A DNA stretch of 64,000 bases from Candidatus Siliceabacter maunaloa (GCA_024330185.1 JANDLV010000010.1:28139-92138); one strand, 5' to 3'. Counted from the first letter of the stretch, positions 17,625-25,654 are shown. Notes: generated from the sequence alone by a model not told the origin. Numbers and translations are program-made.

Positions 17625-18932
17625 ATGATGGAGTTTTCAGCAACTGGAGGGCCCGAGGAGTATCTGGCGGGCACGACGACGGGCAGGTATCTCGTCCTGT
17701 TCGAAGGTGGGGCTGCTGAGGCCGGCATTGCCGCGCTCACCCATGCAACCGGTGCGCGCAGAGTTGCAGCCACCGATGACGTGACGGAACCCGAGCCCAA
17801 CGAGGCCCTGTTCTTCGAGCAGCTTGGCGTGGCCGTGGTCGACACGAACCCGCAGCAGATGCGCCAGGCGGGGGTGGAGCCGGCCGCGCAGGGGATCATC
17901 GCCGTCGAGCCTGAGCGCATCAACGAGGCCTTCCAGGCTCCGGGTACGGTTGAGGACGTGCCCGCGACGGCTCGCTCGGTGGAGTACCTGCAGGGCTACC
18001 GCGACGCGGTGCTTCACCTGACGGCGCCTGCCGCCGGTGACTTGGCGGAGGAGGCGGGTCTCTTGGCCGTCGCCGACGAAACACAGGCGACGTGGGGTCT
18101 GCAGGCGGTTCGGGCCGTCAACTCCTCGTTCAGTGGAGAGGGCATCCGCGTCGCGATCCTCGACACGGGTTGCGATCTCAAGCATCCGGACTTCGCCGGA
18201 CGAGCGATCACGGACCGCTCATTCATCCCCGGTGAGGCCGTGCAGGACGCCAACGGCCATGGCACGCACTGCATCGGCACGTCGATGGGACTGAAGACCG
18301 CGCCGACGGGACCGCGCTACGGCGTCGCCTATGACGCAGAGATCTACGCGGGCAAGGTGCTGAGCGACGCCGGGTCCGGCAGCGATTCCCAGATCCTTGG
18401 CGGCATCGAATGGGCCATTCGCAACAAGTGCGCTGTCGTTTCTATGTCGCTCGGTGCCAGGACCAGCCCCGGGCAGGGCTTCTCGCGCGTGTTCGAGGCC
18501 GTCGCCGCACGTGCTCAGGATGCGGGAACCCTCATCATCGCCGCGGCTGGCAACGACAGCAATCGCCCGACCTCTGTCATCCCGGTCTCGCATCCGGCCA
18601 ACTGTCCCTCGATCATGGCCGTGGCCGCGCTGGATTCGTCGTTGAAGGTGGCGCGTTTCTCCAACCGCGGCATCAACCCCTCCGGCGGTCAGATCGACAT
18701 CGCCGCGCCGGGCGTCGACGTGTACTCGAGCTTCCCGATGGCGACGCGCTACCGACGGCTCAGCGGCACCAGCATGGCGACCCCGCACGTGGCAGGTGTC
18801 GCAGCGCTGCTCGCGCAGGCGAATCCTGGCGCCCGCGGCGCAGCGCTCTGGCAGCTGGTGACGACGCGGGCGCGCCGGCTCGCGCTGCTCTCCTCCGCAG
18901 ACGTCGGGGCCGGCCTGGTGCAGGCGCCTTGA
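17625..18932 (+). CDS. Subtilisin-like (S8) serine protease without signal peptide
   Basis: The product has about 435 residues. The catalytic triad is complete: Asp in VAILDTGCDLKHPDF, His in NGHGTHCIGT, Ser in GTSMATPHVAG, with the oxyanion Asn in AAAGND. The first 165 residues form a pro-region with an I9-like start (GRYLVLFEGGAAEAGIAALT). No N-terminal hydrophobic segment exists, so an intracellular or contact-released protease is likely. The start is ATG 17625, 5 bases after AGGAAGGG; GTG 17619 and ATG 17628 are alternatives. The stop overlaps the next start (TTGA). Confidence 0.92.
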   Translation: MMEFSATGGPEEYLAGTTTGRYLVLFEGGAAEAGIAALTHATGARRVAATDDVTEPEPNEALFFEQLGVAVVDTNPQQMRQAGVEPAAQGIIAVEPERINEAFQAPGTVEDVPATARSVEYLQGYRDAVLHLTAPAAGDLAEEAGLLAVADETQATWGLQAVRAVNSSFSGEGIRVAILDTGCDLKHPDFAGRAITDRSFIPGEAVQDANGHGTHCIGTSMGLKTAPTGPRYGVAYDAEIYAGKVLSDAGSGSDSQILGGIEWAIRNKCAVVSMSLGARTSPGQGFSRVFEAVAARAQDAGTLIIAAAGNDSNRPTSVIPVSHPANCPSIMAVAALDSSLKVARFSNRGINPSGGQIDIAAPGVDVYSSFPMATRYRRLSGTSMATPHVAGVAALLAQANPGARGAALWQLVTTRARRLALLSSADVGAGLVQAP

Positions 18933-19195
18933 GCCAGGAGGACCAACAGGAATCGGGGCCGGTCGAGGTCAGCGTGCTCGTCAGCGGTGAGCACCTCTCC
19001 TCGATCGACGCTGTCGCCAAAGCGCTGGAGAGTGCCGGTCTACGCGTGAGCGGCGTCATGGGGACCGTAGGCGTGATCACGGGGGCCACCGACGATCCGG
19101 ACCAGCTCGGCGCGCTCGAGCAGCTCGACGGTGTCGACTCCGTCGAGGTCACACGCAAGATCCAGCTGCCGCCGCCGGACTCGCCGATCCAATGA
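18929..19195 (+). CDS. Small I9-like protein coupled to the S8 protease
   Basis: The product has 88 residues if the TTG at 18929, which overlaps the protease stop by 4 bp, is the start. The core VEVSVLVSGEHLSSIDAVAKAL - LRVSGVMGTVGVITG - LGALEQLDGVDSVEV has the beta-alpha-beta-beta-alpha-beta pattern of subtilisin propeptide/inhibitor I9 domains. It would suit a dedicated inhibitor or folding chaperone of the protease. A GTG at 18974 is a weaker alternative start. Homology is judged by pattern only. Confidence 0.6.
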   Translation: MSQEDQQESGPVEVSVLVSGEHLSSIDAVAKALESAGLRVSGVMGTVGVITGATDDPDQLGALEQLDGVDSVEVTRKIQLPPPDSPIQ

Positions 19196-19240
19196 GCCCA
19201 TCGCTTGTCGTGCCGTCGGTAGGGTCGGCGCCTGAGCGGT

Positions 19241-20248
19241 ATGCCCGAGCCCGCCATCAGACAACAGGTGCAGCGGCGGCTTCACGAGCTGTACGAGCGG
19301 CATCTGCCCCTGGAGGCGGGCAGCGTCGCCACCTACTACGAAACAGGACGCGGGTACTCCGAGGCTGAGCTCTCCAACGTGGAGCGTGAGAAGTTCAGCA
19401 TCTCACTGGCCGGCCTGGACGGTGAGGTCCACTGCGTCGGGGACCACAGCGAGCCCTTTGCCCTGCAGTCCCTGTCGAAGGTGTTCGCGTACAGCCTCGC
19501 CCTAGGCGACCACGGCCGGGATCGCGTACTGGAGCATGTGGGGGTCGAGCCCAGCGGTGATGCCTTCAACTCGATCGTCTTCGACGAGCGCAACAACCGC
19601 CCGTACAACCCGATGGTCAACGCCGGGGCGCTGGTCACGACCGACCTGGTGCGCGGCCGGGATCCGGCGGAGAAGCTCGAGCGCCTTCTCGCGGTGATGC
19701 GCGTGTACGCGGGCAACGACAGCCTCGACGTGAACTGGGAGACGTTCGAGCGCGAGCTCGGGACCGCCGACCGCAACCGCGCCGTCACCTACCTCATGCG
19801 CAGCCTGGGCATGCTGGCGGGAGACGGCGAGGCGATCCTCGCCCTCTACCTGCAGCAGTGCTCGGTGGACGTCACCTGCCGCGATCTCGCGGCGATGGCG
19901 GCGACGCTGGCCAACGGCTGCGTGAATCCCGTGACCGGGGAACGCGCGCTGGCCCGCGACCGGGTCCGCGACGTGCTGAGCGTGATGTACACCTGCGGCA
20001 TGTACGACGCCGCGGGCCAATGGGCCTTCGATGTCGGCGTCCCCGCCAAGAGCGGCGTCAGCGGCGGGATCTTCGCCCCGATCCCCGGGAAGATGGGCAT
20101 AGGGGTGTTCTCGCCGGGGCTGGACATCTACGGCAACAGCGTGCGGGGCGTGAGGGTCTGCGAGGAGATCGCGGGGCGGCTGGGCCTGCACGTCTTCGCC
20201 ACCGAGGGCGAGGACGCCGTGCTTGGGGTTGGTCCGGCCACGCGGTGA
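19241..20248 (+). CDS. glsA: Glutaminase A
   Basis: The enzyme hydrolyses L-glutamine to glutamate and ammonia. Its 335 residues match the serine-dependent glutaminase family, which has a beta-lactamase fold. The nucleophile SxxK motif is in PFALQSLSKVFAYSLAL, followed by GVEPSGDAFNSIVFDE, RPYNPMVNAGALVT, the NRAVTYLMRSLGML block, the conserved YTCGMYDAAGQWAFDVGVPAKSGVSGGI stretch and GNSVRGV. A TAGGGT hexamer about 12 bases before the start may be the -10. It is separated from the HD-GYP gene by 73 bp. Confidence 0.95.
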   Translation: MPEPAIRQQVQRRLHELYERHLPLEAGSVATYYETGRGYSEAELSNVEREKFSISLAGLDGEVHCVGDHSEPFALQSLSKVFAYSLALGDHGRDRVLEHVGVEPSGDAFNSIVFDERNNRPYNPMVNAGALVTTDLVRGRDPAEKLERLLAVMRVYAGNDSLDVNWETFERELGTADRNRAVTYLMRSLGMLAGDGEAILALYLQQCSVDVTCRDLAAMAATLANGCVNPVTGERALARDRVRDVLSVMYTCGMYDAAGQWAFDVGVPAKSGVSGGIFAPIPGKMGIGVFSPGLDIYGNSVRGVRVCEEIAGRLGLHVFATEGEDAVLGVGPATR

Positions 20249-20278
20249 GCACAGATGCGCCAGGTTCGTCCGGGGAGG

Positions 20279-20309
20279 TTGACCTCGCTAACGCCTGTCC
20301 CCGTACGGT
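20279..20309 (+). promoter_or_regulatory. Promoter of the GAF-HD-GYP gene
   Basis: TTGACC (20279-20284) and TACGGT (20304-20309) are separated by 19 bp and end 12 bases before the ATG at 20322. Confidence 0.4.
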
Positions 20310-20321
20310 CGATATGCACGT

Positions 20322-21482
20322 ATGCGCTCGGCGACTCTGATCGGTGAACTGGTGACGTCCAACGGCTTCCCGGGCGACGCGTCCGTCCAGCGCGATGCGC
20401 CGGGCCAGTGCCTCGACGCCGTCTATCCACCCACTCCCGCGGAGGCCGACCCCACATCCGCGCCGCCGGCCGCGAGCGCTGTCGCGCCCATCCTGCGCAC
20501 CGCGCGCGAGCGGCTGGGCATGGATGTCGCGTGGCTCGCCGAGTTCCATGGGGGCGAGCACGTCTTTCGCGCAGTCGACGGCGACCAGAGCTACTTCGGC
20601 GTGCCGGTTGGCGAGGGGATAGCGCTCGAGGGCAGCTACTGCCAGCGCATGGTCGACGGGCGCATACCCAACGCCGTGCCCGACGTCCGGCGCGAGCCCG
20701 AGGTGGCCGATCTCGACGTGACCAGGGATGCCCGCATGAGCTCGTATGTCGGCGTGCCGGTCCGCCTGCGCAGCGGACGGCTGTACGGCAGCCTGTGCTG
20801 CTCGAGCCACCGCACCGCGGGAGAGCTGGACGAGCGCGACGTGGCCCTGATGCACGTCCTGGCGGAGTCGGTCGCGTCGCACATCGAGCGCGACCAGATG
20901 GAGGCCGAGCGTCAGCAGGTGCGCAGCGAGCTGGACGCCGTGAGCGCCCTGCTGGCGGCGCTGGAGGCGCGCGACGCCTACACCGGCGAGCACTCGCGGA
21001 CCGTGGTCGAGCTCGCCGGCGCGGTCGCCCGCGACCTGGCCTTCGGGCCCGCCGAGGTCCAGGTGGTCGAGCAGGTCGCGCTGCTCCACGACCTCGGCAA
21101 GGTCGGCGTGCCCGACGCGGTGCTGCAGAAGCGCGGTCCGCTGACCCCACAGGAGTGGGAGGTCATGCGCGAGCACCCGGAGATCGGCGCTCGCATCGTC
21201 GCATCGATCCCATCGCTGCGCCACCTCGCGCCCGCCGTGCGCGCCGAGCACGAGCGCTGGGACGGCCGCGGCTACCCCGATCGCCTCGCCGGTGAGGACA
21301 TCCCCATCGCCAGCCGCATCGCCCTGGCCTGCGACGCGTACCACGCCATGACCAGCGACCGCCCCTACCGCAGTGCCCTGCCCCATCACGAGGCGTTCGC
21401 CGAGCTGCGCCGCGGAGCCGGAAGCCAGTTCGACGCCTCCGTGGTCGCGTCGCTGTGCTCCATCCTCAGGGCCCGTCTGTAG
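20322..21482 (+). CDS. GAF domain - HD-GYP cyclic di-GMP phosphodiesterase
   Basis: This predicted signalling enzyme has 386 residues. Residues about 45-200 form a GAF sensor domain (APILRTARERLGMDVAWLAE - GSYCQRMVDGR - SYVGVPVRLRSGRLYGSLCC). A short coiled linker leads to the HD-GYP domain (about 205-386) with ARDAYTGEHSRTVVELA, LLHDLGKVGVPDAVL (HD), HERWDGRGYPDRLAGEDIP (GYP) and DAYHAMTSDRPYR. HD-GYP proteins hydrolyse cyclic di-GMP. The presence of both signature motifs suggests activity. Confidence 0.9.
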   Translation: MRSATLIGELVTSNGFPGDASVQRDAPGQCLDAVYPPTPAEADPTSAPPAASAVAPILRTARERLGMDVAWLAEFHGGEHVFRAVDGDQSYFGVPVGEGIALEGSYCQRMVDGRIPNAVPDVRREPEVADLDVTRDARMSSYVGVPVRLRSGRLYGSLCCSSHRTAGELDERDVALMHVLAESVASHIERDQMEAERQQVRSELDAVSALLAALEARDAYTGEHSRTVVELAGAVARDLAFGPAEVQVVEQVALLHDLGKVGVPDAVLQKRGPLTPQEWEVMREHPEIGARIVASIPSLRHLAPAVRAEHERWDGRGYPDRLAGEDIPIASRIALACDAYHAMTSDRPYRSALPHHEAFAELRRGAGSQFDASVVASLCSILRARL

Positions 21483-21533
21483 CACGCCGCCGGCGCGCGT
21501 CCAGGTGACGCGGTGAGGCTGTGGCCGAGCCCG

Positions 21534-22766
21534 TCAGGCGGCCTGCGACACCTTCGGGCCCGCGACCACGCCGTCGTCGTGCAGGCGGCCGATCTCGGTC
21601 TCGCTGAGGCCGAGGTCCTCGCCGAGGATCTGGTCGGTGTGCTCGCCCAGCAGCGGGGCGCGCGAGGGCGGCACGCGCTCCAGGGCCGAGAAGTCCAGCG
21701 GCGAGCCGGGGGTCAGGTAGGTGCCGATCCCGGGCTGCTCGAGCTGCTCGAACATCGGGTTGGCCGTCGAGCAGCGGGGGTCCTCGTTGACCGCCTCGCG
21801 GAAGGTCTGGTAGGGGCCCCAGGAGACGCCGTGGCGGTCGAAGATCTCGCCGATCTCGGGCACGGTGCGCGTGACCATCCACTCCTTGAGCACCGCCCCG
21901 ATCACCTCGCGCGCGCGCCAGCGGTCGCCCTCTTTGGTCAGGTCGACCTTCATCATCTTCTCCAGTAGGGCGAAGGCCTCGTGCAGCCCGGTGGCCTCGA
22001 CGAGGCTCGTCCAGTGCTTGAGGGTCAGCGCCAGCACCATGATGTGCCGGCCCTCCTTGGTCGTGAAGTCGCGGCCGAAGGCGCCGTAGAGGTAGTTCTG
22101 GTCCTTGGCGCGGTCGCGCTCCAGCACCTGCGCCTCGGCGATCTTCCCGAGGTTGCCGACCATCGCGAAGGCGACGTCCGAGAGCGCGATGCTCACCATC
22201 TGGCCCTCGCCGGCGAGGCGACGGTGGCGCTCGGCGGCCAGCAGGCCGGCGACCGCCATCTGGCCGGTGATGCAGTCCCACGCGGGCAGCAGGTGGTTGA
22301 ACGGCGCGTCGAGGTGGCGCGGCCCCGTGGCCCACGGGAAGCCCGTCGCGGGGTTGACCGTGTAGTCCACCGCCGAGGAGCCGTCGTGGTTGCCGACGAT
22401 GTTGACCATCACGAGGTCGGCACGCCTCTCGGCCAGGGCCTCGAAGCCCATCCAGCCGCGCGCCGGGAAGTTGGTGAGGAAGAGCCCGTTGTTCTCGCCC
22501 GGCTGGGTGACCAGCGCGGTGAGCAGCTCGCGACCCTCGGGGCTGCGCATGTCGAGCTGGATCGAGCGCTTGCCCTTGTTGAGCCCGTGCCAGAACAGCG
22601 ACACGTCGTCGTCGTTGACCGGCCAGCGGTGGTAGTCCAGGCCGCCGCCCATCGGGTCGAAGCGGATCACGTCCGCGCCCATCTGGGCGAGCGTCATGCC
22701 GCCCAGGGGGGCGGCCACGAAGGCCGACCCCTCGATCACCCGCATGCCATCGAGGATGCCGTTCAT
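21534..22766 (-). CDS. mct: Mesaconyl-CoA C1-C4 CoA transferase-like (family III CoA transferase)
   Basis: The product has 410 residues. As I remember the Chloroflexus Mct (2-methylfumaryl-CoA isomerase), this protein follows it closely from the N-terminus (GMRVIEGSAFVAAPLGGMTLAQMGADVIRFDP) through KGKRSIQLDMR, NYLYGAFGRDF and WGPYQTFREA to the C-terminus (LGLSETEIGRLHDDGVVAGP). The reaction moves CoA from C1 to C4 of mesaconate. The start is ATG 22766 behind GAGAGGGG. It lies 34 bp downstream of the mch-like gene on the same strand, forming an operon. Confidence 0.85.
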   Translation of the reverse strand: MNGILDGMRVIEGSAFVAAPLGGMTLAQMGADVIRFDPMGGGLDYHRWPVNDDDVSLFWHGLNKGKRSIQLDMRSPEGRELLTALVTQPGENNGLFLTNFPARGWMGFEALAERRADLVMVNIVGNHDGSSAVDYTVNPATGFPWATGPRHLDAPFNHLLPAWDCITGQMAVAGLLAAERHRRLAGEGQMVSIALSDVAFAMVGNLGKIAEAQVLERDRAKDQNYLYGAFGRDFTTKEGRHIMVLALTLKHWTSLVEATGLHEAFALLEKMMKVDLTKEGDRWRAREVIGAVLKEWMVTRTVPEIGEIFDRHGVSWGPYQTFREAVNEDPRCSTANPMFEQLEQPGIGTYLTPGSPLDFSALERVPPSRAPLLGEHTDQILGEDLGLSETEIGRLHDDGVVAGPKVSQAA

Positions 22767-22800
22767 CGTTTCCCCTCTCGCTTCGTGCCCGTCGTCGCCG

Positions 22801-23832
22801 TCATGCCATGAGCCCGATGAATCGCCAGTCGAGCACCGGCGCGGGTGCGTCCTCGCCCGCTCGATGGGCGTGCACGACCGCGCGCAGGTCGAGCAGCGCA
22901 CACGCGTCGTCGCGCAGGTCGACGGGCTCGACGGCCTCCAGGGTCAGCTCTGTGGCGAGGATGTCGCCCTCGAAGACCGGGCCGGTGTGCTCGCAGCCCC
23001 GCCAGGCCACGATGCTCAGCAGGTTGGGCAGGGCGCGCGTGGCCTGCGCGGCGGCCACGGCGATCGTGTAGCCGCCGTAGACCAGGCGGTTGCCGTGGGC
23101 GCCGCCATCCGCGTCGGTGTGGGTCTTGGCCACGTTGAGGGTCAGCCGCGCGAGCTCGGGTGCCGTGGTGACGGTGTCACGACCCTCGATCTCGTAGACG
23201 GTCCCCGCGGTTAGGTCGCCGGCGTGGGCGCCGGGCATGAGCTCGCGCGCGGCACGGAAGGCCCAGTCGCGCGGCACCGCGGCGCGCACGGCGTCCATGT
23301 CGAGCTCCTTGGGGATGGACTCGAAGCGGTCGGCGTGGCCGGTCTGCAGCGACGGATCGCGCAGCGGGATCACCGGACAGCGCCAGTAGTCCAGCACCGG
23401 CTCCCCGTGCTGGTCGACGGTGCGGATGCGCAGCGCGACCAGCCCGCTGGCGGTGCCGTCGGGGCGCGGGCGGTTCTGCTTGAGCCCGACGACCTCGGTG
23501 GTGGTGCGCAGCGTGTCGCCGAGGTGCACCGAACGCTGGATGACCAGGCCGCGGTAGAAGAGGTTGCCGCGGACGCGAAAGGTCGGCTCGGTGGACTGGC
23601 CGATCGAGACGTCGCAGACGAGGTTGGGGTGTGCCACGGGCTCGGAGCGCCCGGTCACGGCGTGGCTCAGGCCGGCGTCGAGCGACAGCCCCATGCGGTC
23701 GCCGACGATCGCCTGGTGCAGCGCCGCGTGGCCGCTCGTGAGCGTCATCGCCGGGCCCGCGAAGACCCGGCCGATCTCGAAGTCCTCGAAGTGGGGGCCG
23801 CCGACGTGCACCCTCTCCCCAGCCTGCAGCAT
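22801..23832 (-). CDS. mch: Mesaconyl-CoA hydratase-like double-hotdog (MaoC) enzyme
   Basis: The product has 343 residues, a two-hotdog MaoC-type dehydratase. The N-terminal hotdog begins HFEDFEIGRVF - AMTLTSGHAALHQAIVGDRMGLS. The second contains THTDADGGAHGNRLVYGGYTIAVAAAQATR (equivalent to the hydratase-2 loop) and ends VLDWRFIGLM. Position next to mct and opposite a citramalyl/malyl-CoA lyase gene supports assignment as 2-methylfumaryl-CoA hydratase (beta-methylmalyl-CoA to mesaconyl-C1-CoA). A start at 23832 is preceded by GAAGGGG. Substrate is inferred from context. Confidence 0.75.
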   Translation of the reverse strand: MLQAGERVHVGGPHFEDFEIGRVFAGPAMTLTSGHAALHQAIVGDRMGLSLDAGLSHAVTGRSEPVAHPNLVCDVSIGQSTEPTFRVRGNLFYRGLVIQRSVHLGDTLRTTTEVVGLKQNRPRPDGTASGLVALRIRTVDQHGEPVLDYWRCPVIPLRDPSLQTGHADRFESIPKELDMDAVRAAVPRDWAFRAARELMPGAHAGDLTAGTVYEIEGRDTVTTAPELARLTLNVAKTHTDADGGAHGNRLVYGGYTIAVAAAQATRALPNLLSIVAWRGCEHTGPVFEGDILATELTLEAVEPVDLRDDACALLDLRAVVHAHRAGEDAPAPVLDWRFIGLMA

Positions 23833-23953
23833 TCATCCCCTTCGTGCGTCTCGGCCTGCCGACGGGCGTCTGCCCCTTCGGCGGTTTGGGTGGAACCCGA
23901 GAATAGTCGAGCGGACTCGACGCTGCGCGCAGCCCGCCGATACCCTCGCGTCG

Positions 23954-24847
23954 GTGCCCGCCCCCAGACGTTCCTGCCTGTCGGTACCCGGGTCCTCGGA
24001 GAAGATGCTCACCAAGGCGCGTGCGCTCGCGGCCGACGAGGTGGTTATCGACCTCGAGGACGCCGTCGCCCCGCCCGTCAAGGCCCAGGCGCGAGCCGCT
24101 GTGACCGCGGCGGTCGCGCAGGGGGGCTGGGGCGAGCGCAACGTGGCCGTGCGCATCAACGGGCCCGCCACGCGCTGGTGCCACCGCGACGTGATCGACG
24201 TCGTCGCGGGCGCCGGCGACGGGCTGGCCTCGCTCGTGGTTCCCAAGGTGGAATCGCCAGGGGAGGTCGAGTTCGTCGACCGCCTCGCCGGGATGGTCGA
24301 GCAGGAGCTGGGCCGAGCCGCGCCCGTCGGGCTGCAGGCGCTGATCGAGACGGCGACCGGGCTGCGCCACATCTACGCCATCGCGCACGCCAGTCCGCGA
24401 CTGGAGACGCTGATCGTGGGCTACGCCGATCTCGCCGCCTCACTGGGCCTTCCCCCCGAGGGGGGCCAGTCGGGCGAGCGCTGGCACCACGTGCTGGCGA
24501 CCGTGCTGGTCGCGGCGCGCGACGCGGGCCTGCAGGCCATCGACGGGCCCTACCTCGCGATCAAGGACCTCGACGGCTTCCGGGCCGCCGCCCAGCGCGC
24601 CCATGCGCTGGGCTACGACGGCAAGTGGGCCCTGCACCCCACGCAGATAGACGTGCTCAACGACCTCTTCGCGCCCAGCCCCGAGGAGCTCGAGCACGCG
24701 CGCGGCGTGCTCGAGGCGCTCGAGGCGGCCGAGCGCGCGGAGGGCAGTCGCGGCGCGGTGATGCACGACGGCGCCATGATCGACGAGGCCAGCCGCAAGC
24801 TCGCGGCGCAGGTCGTCGCCCGGGGCGAGGCGGCGAAGCGCAGCTAG
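23954..24847 (+). CDS. HpcH/HpaI-family CoA-ester lyase (citramalyl-/malyl-CoA lyase-like)
   Basis: The product has 297 residues and the CitE/Mcl fold. Visible: APRRSCLSVPGSSEKMLTKA, ADEVVIDLEDAVAP (Mg/substrate loop), VRINGPATRWCHRDV, VPKVESPGEVE, ALIETATGLRHIYAIA, LIVGYADLAASLG, GYDGKWALHPTQIDVLN and a C-terminal lid. Such enzymes condense or cleave malyl-, beta-methylmalyl- or citramalyl-CoA. The mch-mct operon on the opposite strand makes a methylmalyl/citramalyl-CoA role likely. GTG 23954 is chosen because similarity starts there, with a TACCCT hexamer 7 bases upstream. Confidence 0.85.
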   Translation: MPAPRRSCLSVPGSSEKMLTKARALAADEVVIDLEDAVAPPVKAQARAAVTAAVAQGGWGERNVAVRINGPATRWCHRDVIDVVAGAGDGLASLVVPKVESPGEVEFVDRLAGMVEQELGRAAPVGLQALIETATGLRHIYAIAHASPRLETLIVGYADLAASLGLPPEGGQSGERWHHVLATVLVAARDAGLQAIDGPYLAIKDLDGFRAAAQRAHALGYDGKWALHPTQIDVLNDLFAPSPEELEHARGVLEALEAAERAEGSRGAVMHDGAMIDEASRKLAAQVVARGEAAKRS

Positions 24848-24949
24848 CTCCGCAGGTCCCGCGCGACCCGGCGCCTTCTACGGTGTAGGCAAGTACTGGT
24901 TGTCGAATATGCGCGCGTGTTGCGAGCTTGCCTCACGTAGGCGGGTGGG

Positions 24950-25123
24950 CTAGGCGGTCTGGGGCTCGCCGTCGGCGTCGCGCTTCTCGCCGCCACAGCC
25001 ACAGGCGTCGCCGCTGCGCGTGGGGTCGGCGCAGCCGCAGCTGCACTCCCCGGCGTCGGTGGTCGTCGGGTCGGTGGTCTCGGTGGTCTCGGTGGTGGTG
25101 TTGCAGCCACACTGACAGGCCAT
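24950..25123 (-). CDS. Possible separately translated metallothionein-like peptide inside the MerR gene
   Basis: The in-frame ATG at 25123 (residue 148 of the MerR protein) is preceded by AAGGAAG at 8-9 bases spacing. It would yield a 57-residue peptide with eight Cys arranged as CxCxC, CxCxC and CxC. Small Cys-rich peptides of this kind bind Zn, Cd or Cu. Whether it is made alone, only as a fusion, or both, cannot be told from the sequence. Confidence 0.35.
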   Translation of the reverse strand: MACQCGCNTTTETTETTDPTTTDAGECSCGCADPTRSGDACGCGGEKRDADGEPQTA

Positions 25124-25564
25124 GCTCGTCACTTCCTTCGTCTTGGTTTCGGGGACTGGAGCGTCGTTCAGGCAGCCGCAGAAGGCCCCGTGGTCGCTGC
25201 AACCGCAGCTACTGCCCCGGCCGGCCTGGTAGGCGGTCAGCCGCCCGCGGAAGGCGTGCAGATCAGCGATCCGCTCGTCGACCTGGGCGACCTTGTCGGC
25301 CAGCAGGCGCTCCAGCTCGGGGACGAGCTCGTCGCAGCAGCCGCTCTGCGCGGCGGCGATGAGCTCGCGGATCTCATCCAGCGAGAAGCCGATCCGCTTG
25401 GCCTGGCGCACGAAGTGCAGCCGGCCCTCGTCCTCGGGCCCGTAGAGGCGGTATCCGGCCTCGCTGCGCTTCTGCGGGGAGACCAGGCCGATGCGGTCGT
25501 AGTAGCGCACGGTGCGGCTCGGAAGCTCCACCCGCTGTGCCACCTGCTTGACTGTGTGCTCCAT
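24950..25564 (-). CDS. MerR-family metal-responsive regulator with metallothionein-like Cys-rich tail
   Basis: The product has 204 residues. Residues 1-70 are the MerR winged helix (HTVKQVAQRVELPSRTVRYYDRIGLV) and about 76-110 the dimerisation coil starting SGCCDELVPELERLL. Residues 120-131 are CGCSDHGAFCGC. From residue 148 a second Cys-rich block follows: MACQCGC, then ECSCGC and ACGCGG separated by a Thr-rich spacer. In total 14 Cys are present, far more than a normal MerR sensor needs. An internal Met at residue 148 has a Shine-Dalgarno-like AAGGAAG in front, so the tail may also be made separately. Its promoter and operator are visible upstream. Confidence 0.88.
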   Translation of the reverse strand: MEHTVKQVAQRVELPSRTVRYYDRIGLVSPQKRSEAGYRLYGPEDEGRLHFVRQAKRIGFSLDEIRELIAAAQSGCCDELVPELERLLADKVAQVDERIADLHAFRGRLTAYQAGRGSSCGCSDHGAFCGCLNDAPVPETKTKEVTSMACQCGCNTTTETTETTDPTTTDAGECSCGCADPTRSGDACGCGGEKRDADGEPQTA

Positions 25565-25570
25565 GCACCT

Positions 25571-25602
25571 ACCGTAGATCTGCCACTCGCGTGTCAGGTC
25601 AA
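25571..25602 (-). promoter_or_regulatory. MerR-type promoter with operator dyad in a 20-bp spacer
   Basis: On the minus strand, -35 TTGACC (25602-25597) and -10 TACGGT (25576-25571) are separated by exactly 20 bp, the over-long spacer of MerR-controlled promoters. CTGACAC-gcga-GTGGCAG (25580-25597) is a dyad with one mismatch lying mostly in the spacer. The -10 ends 6 bases before the ATG of the merR gene, so this is an autoregulated, leaderless promoter. Confidence 0.75.
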
Positions 25603-25654
25603 GCGATCATCCGTTACACTGTCAGGGCGCTGACGTCACGCGGGCGGGATTCCA

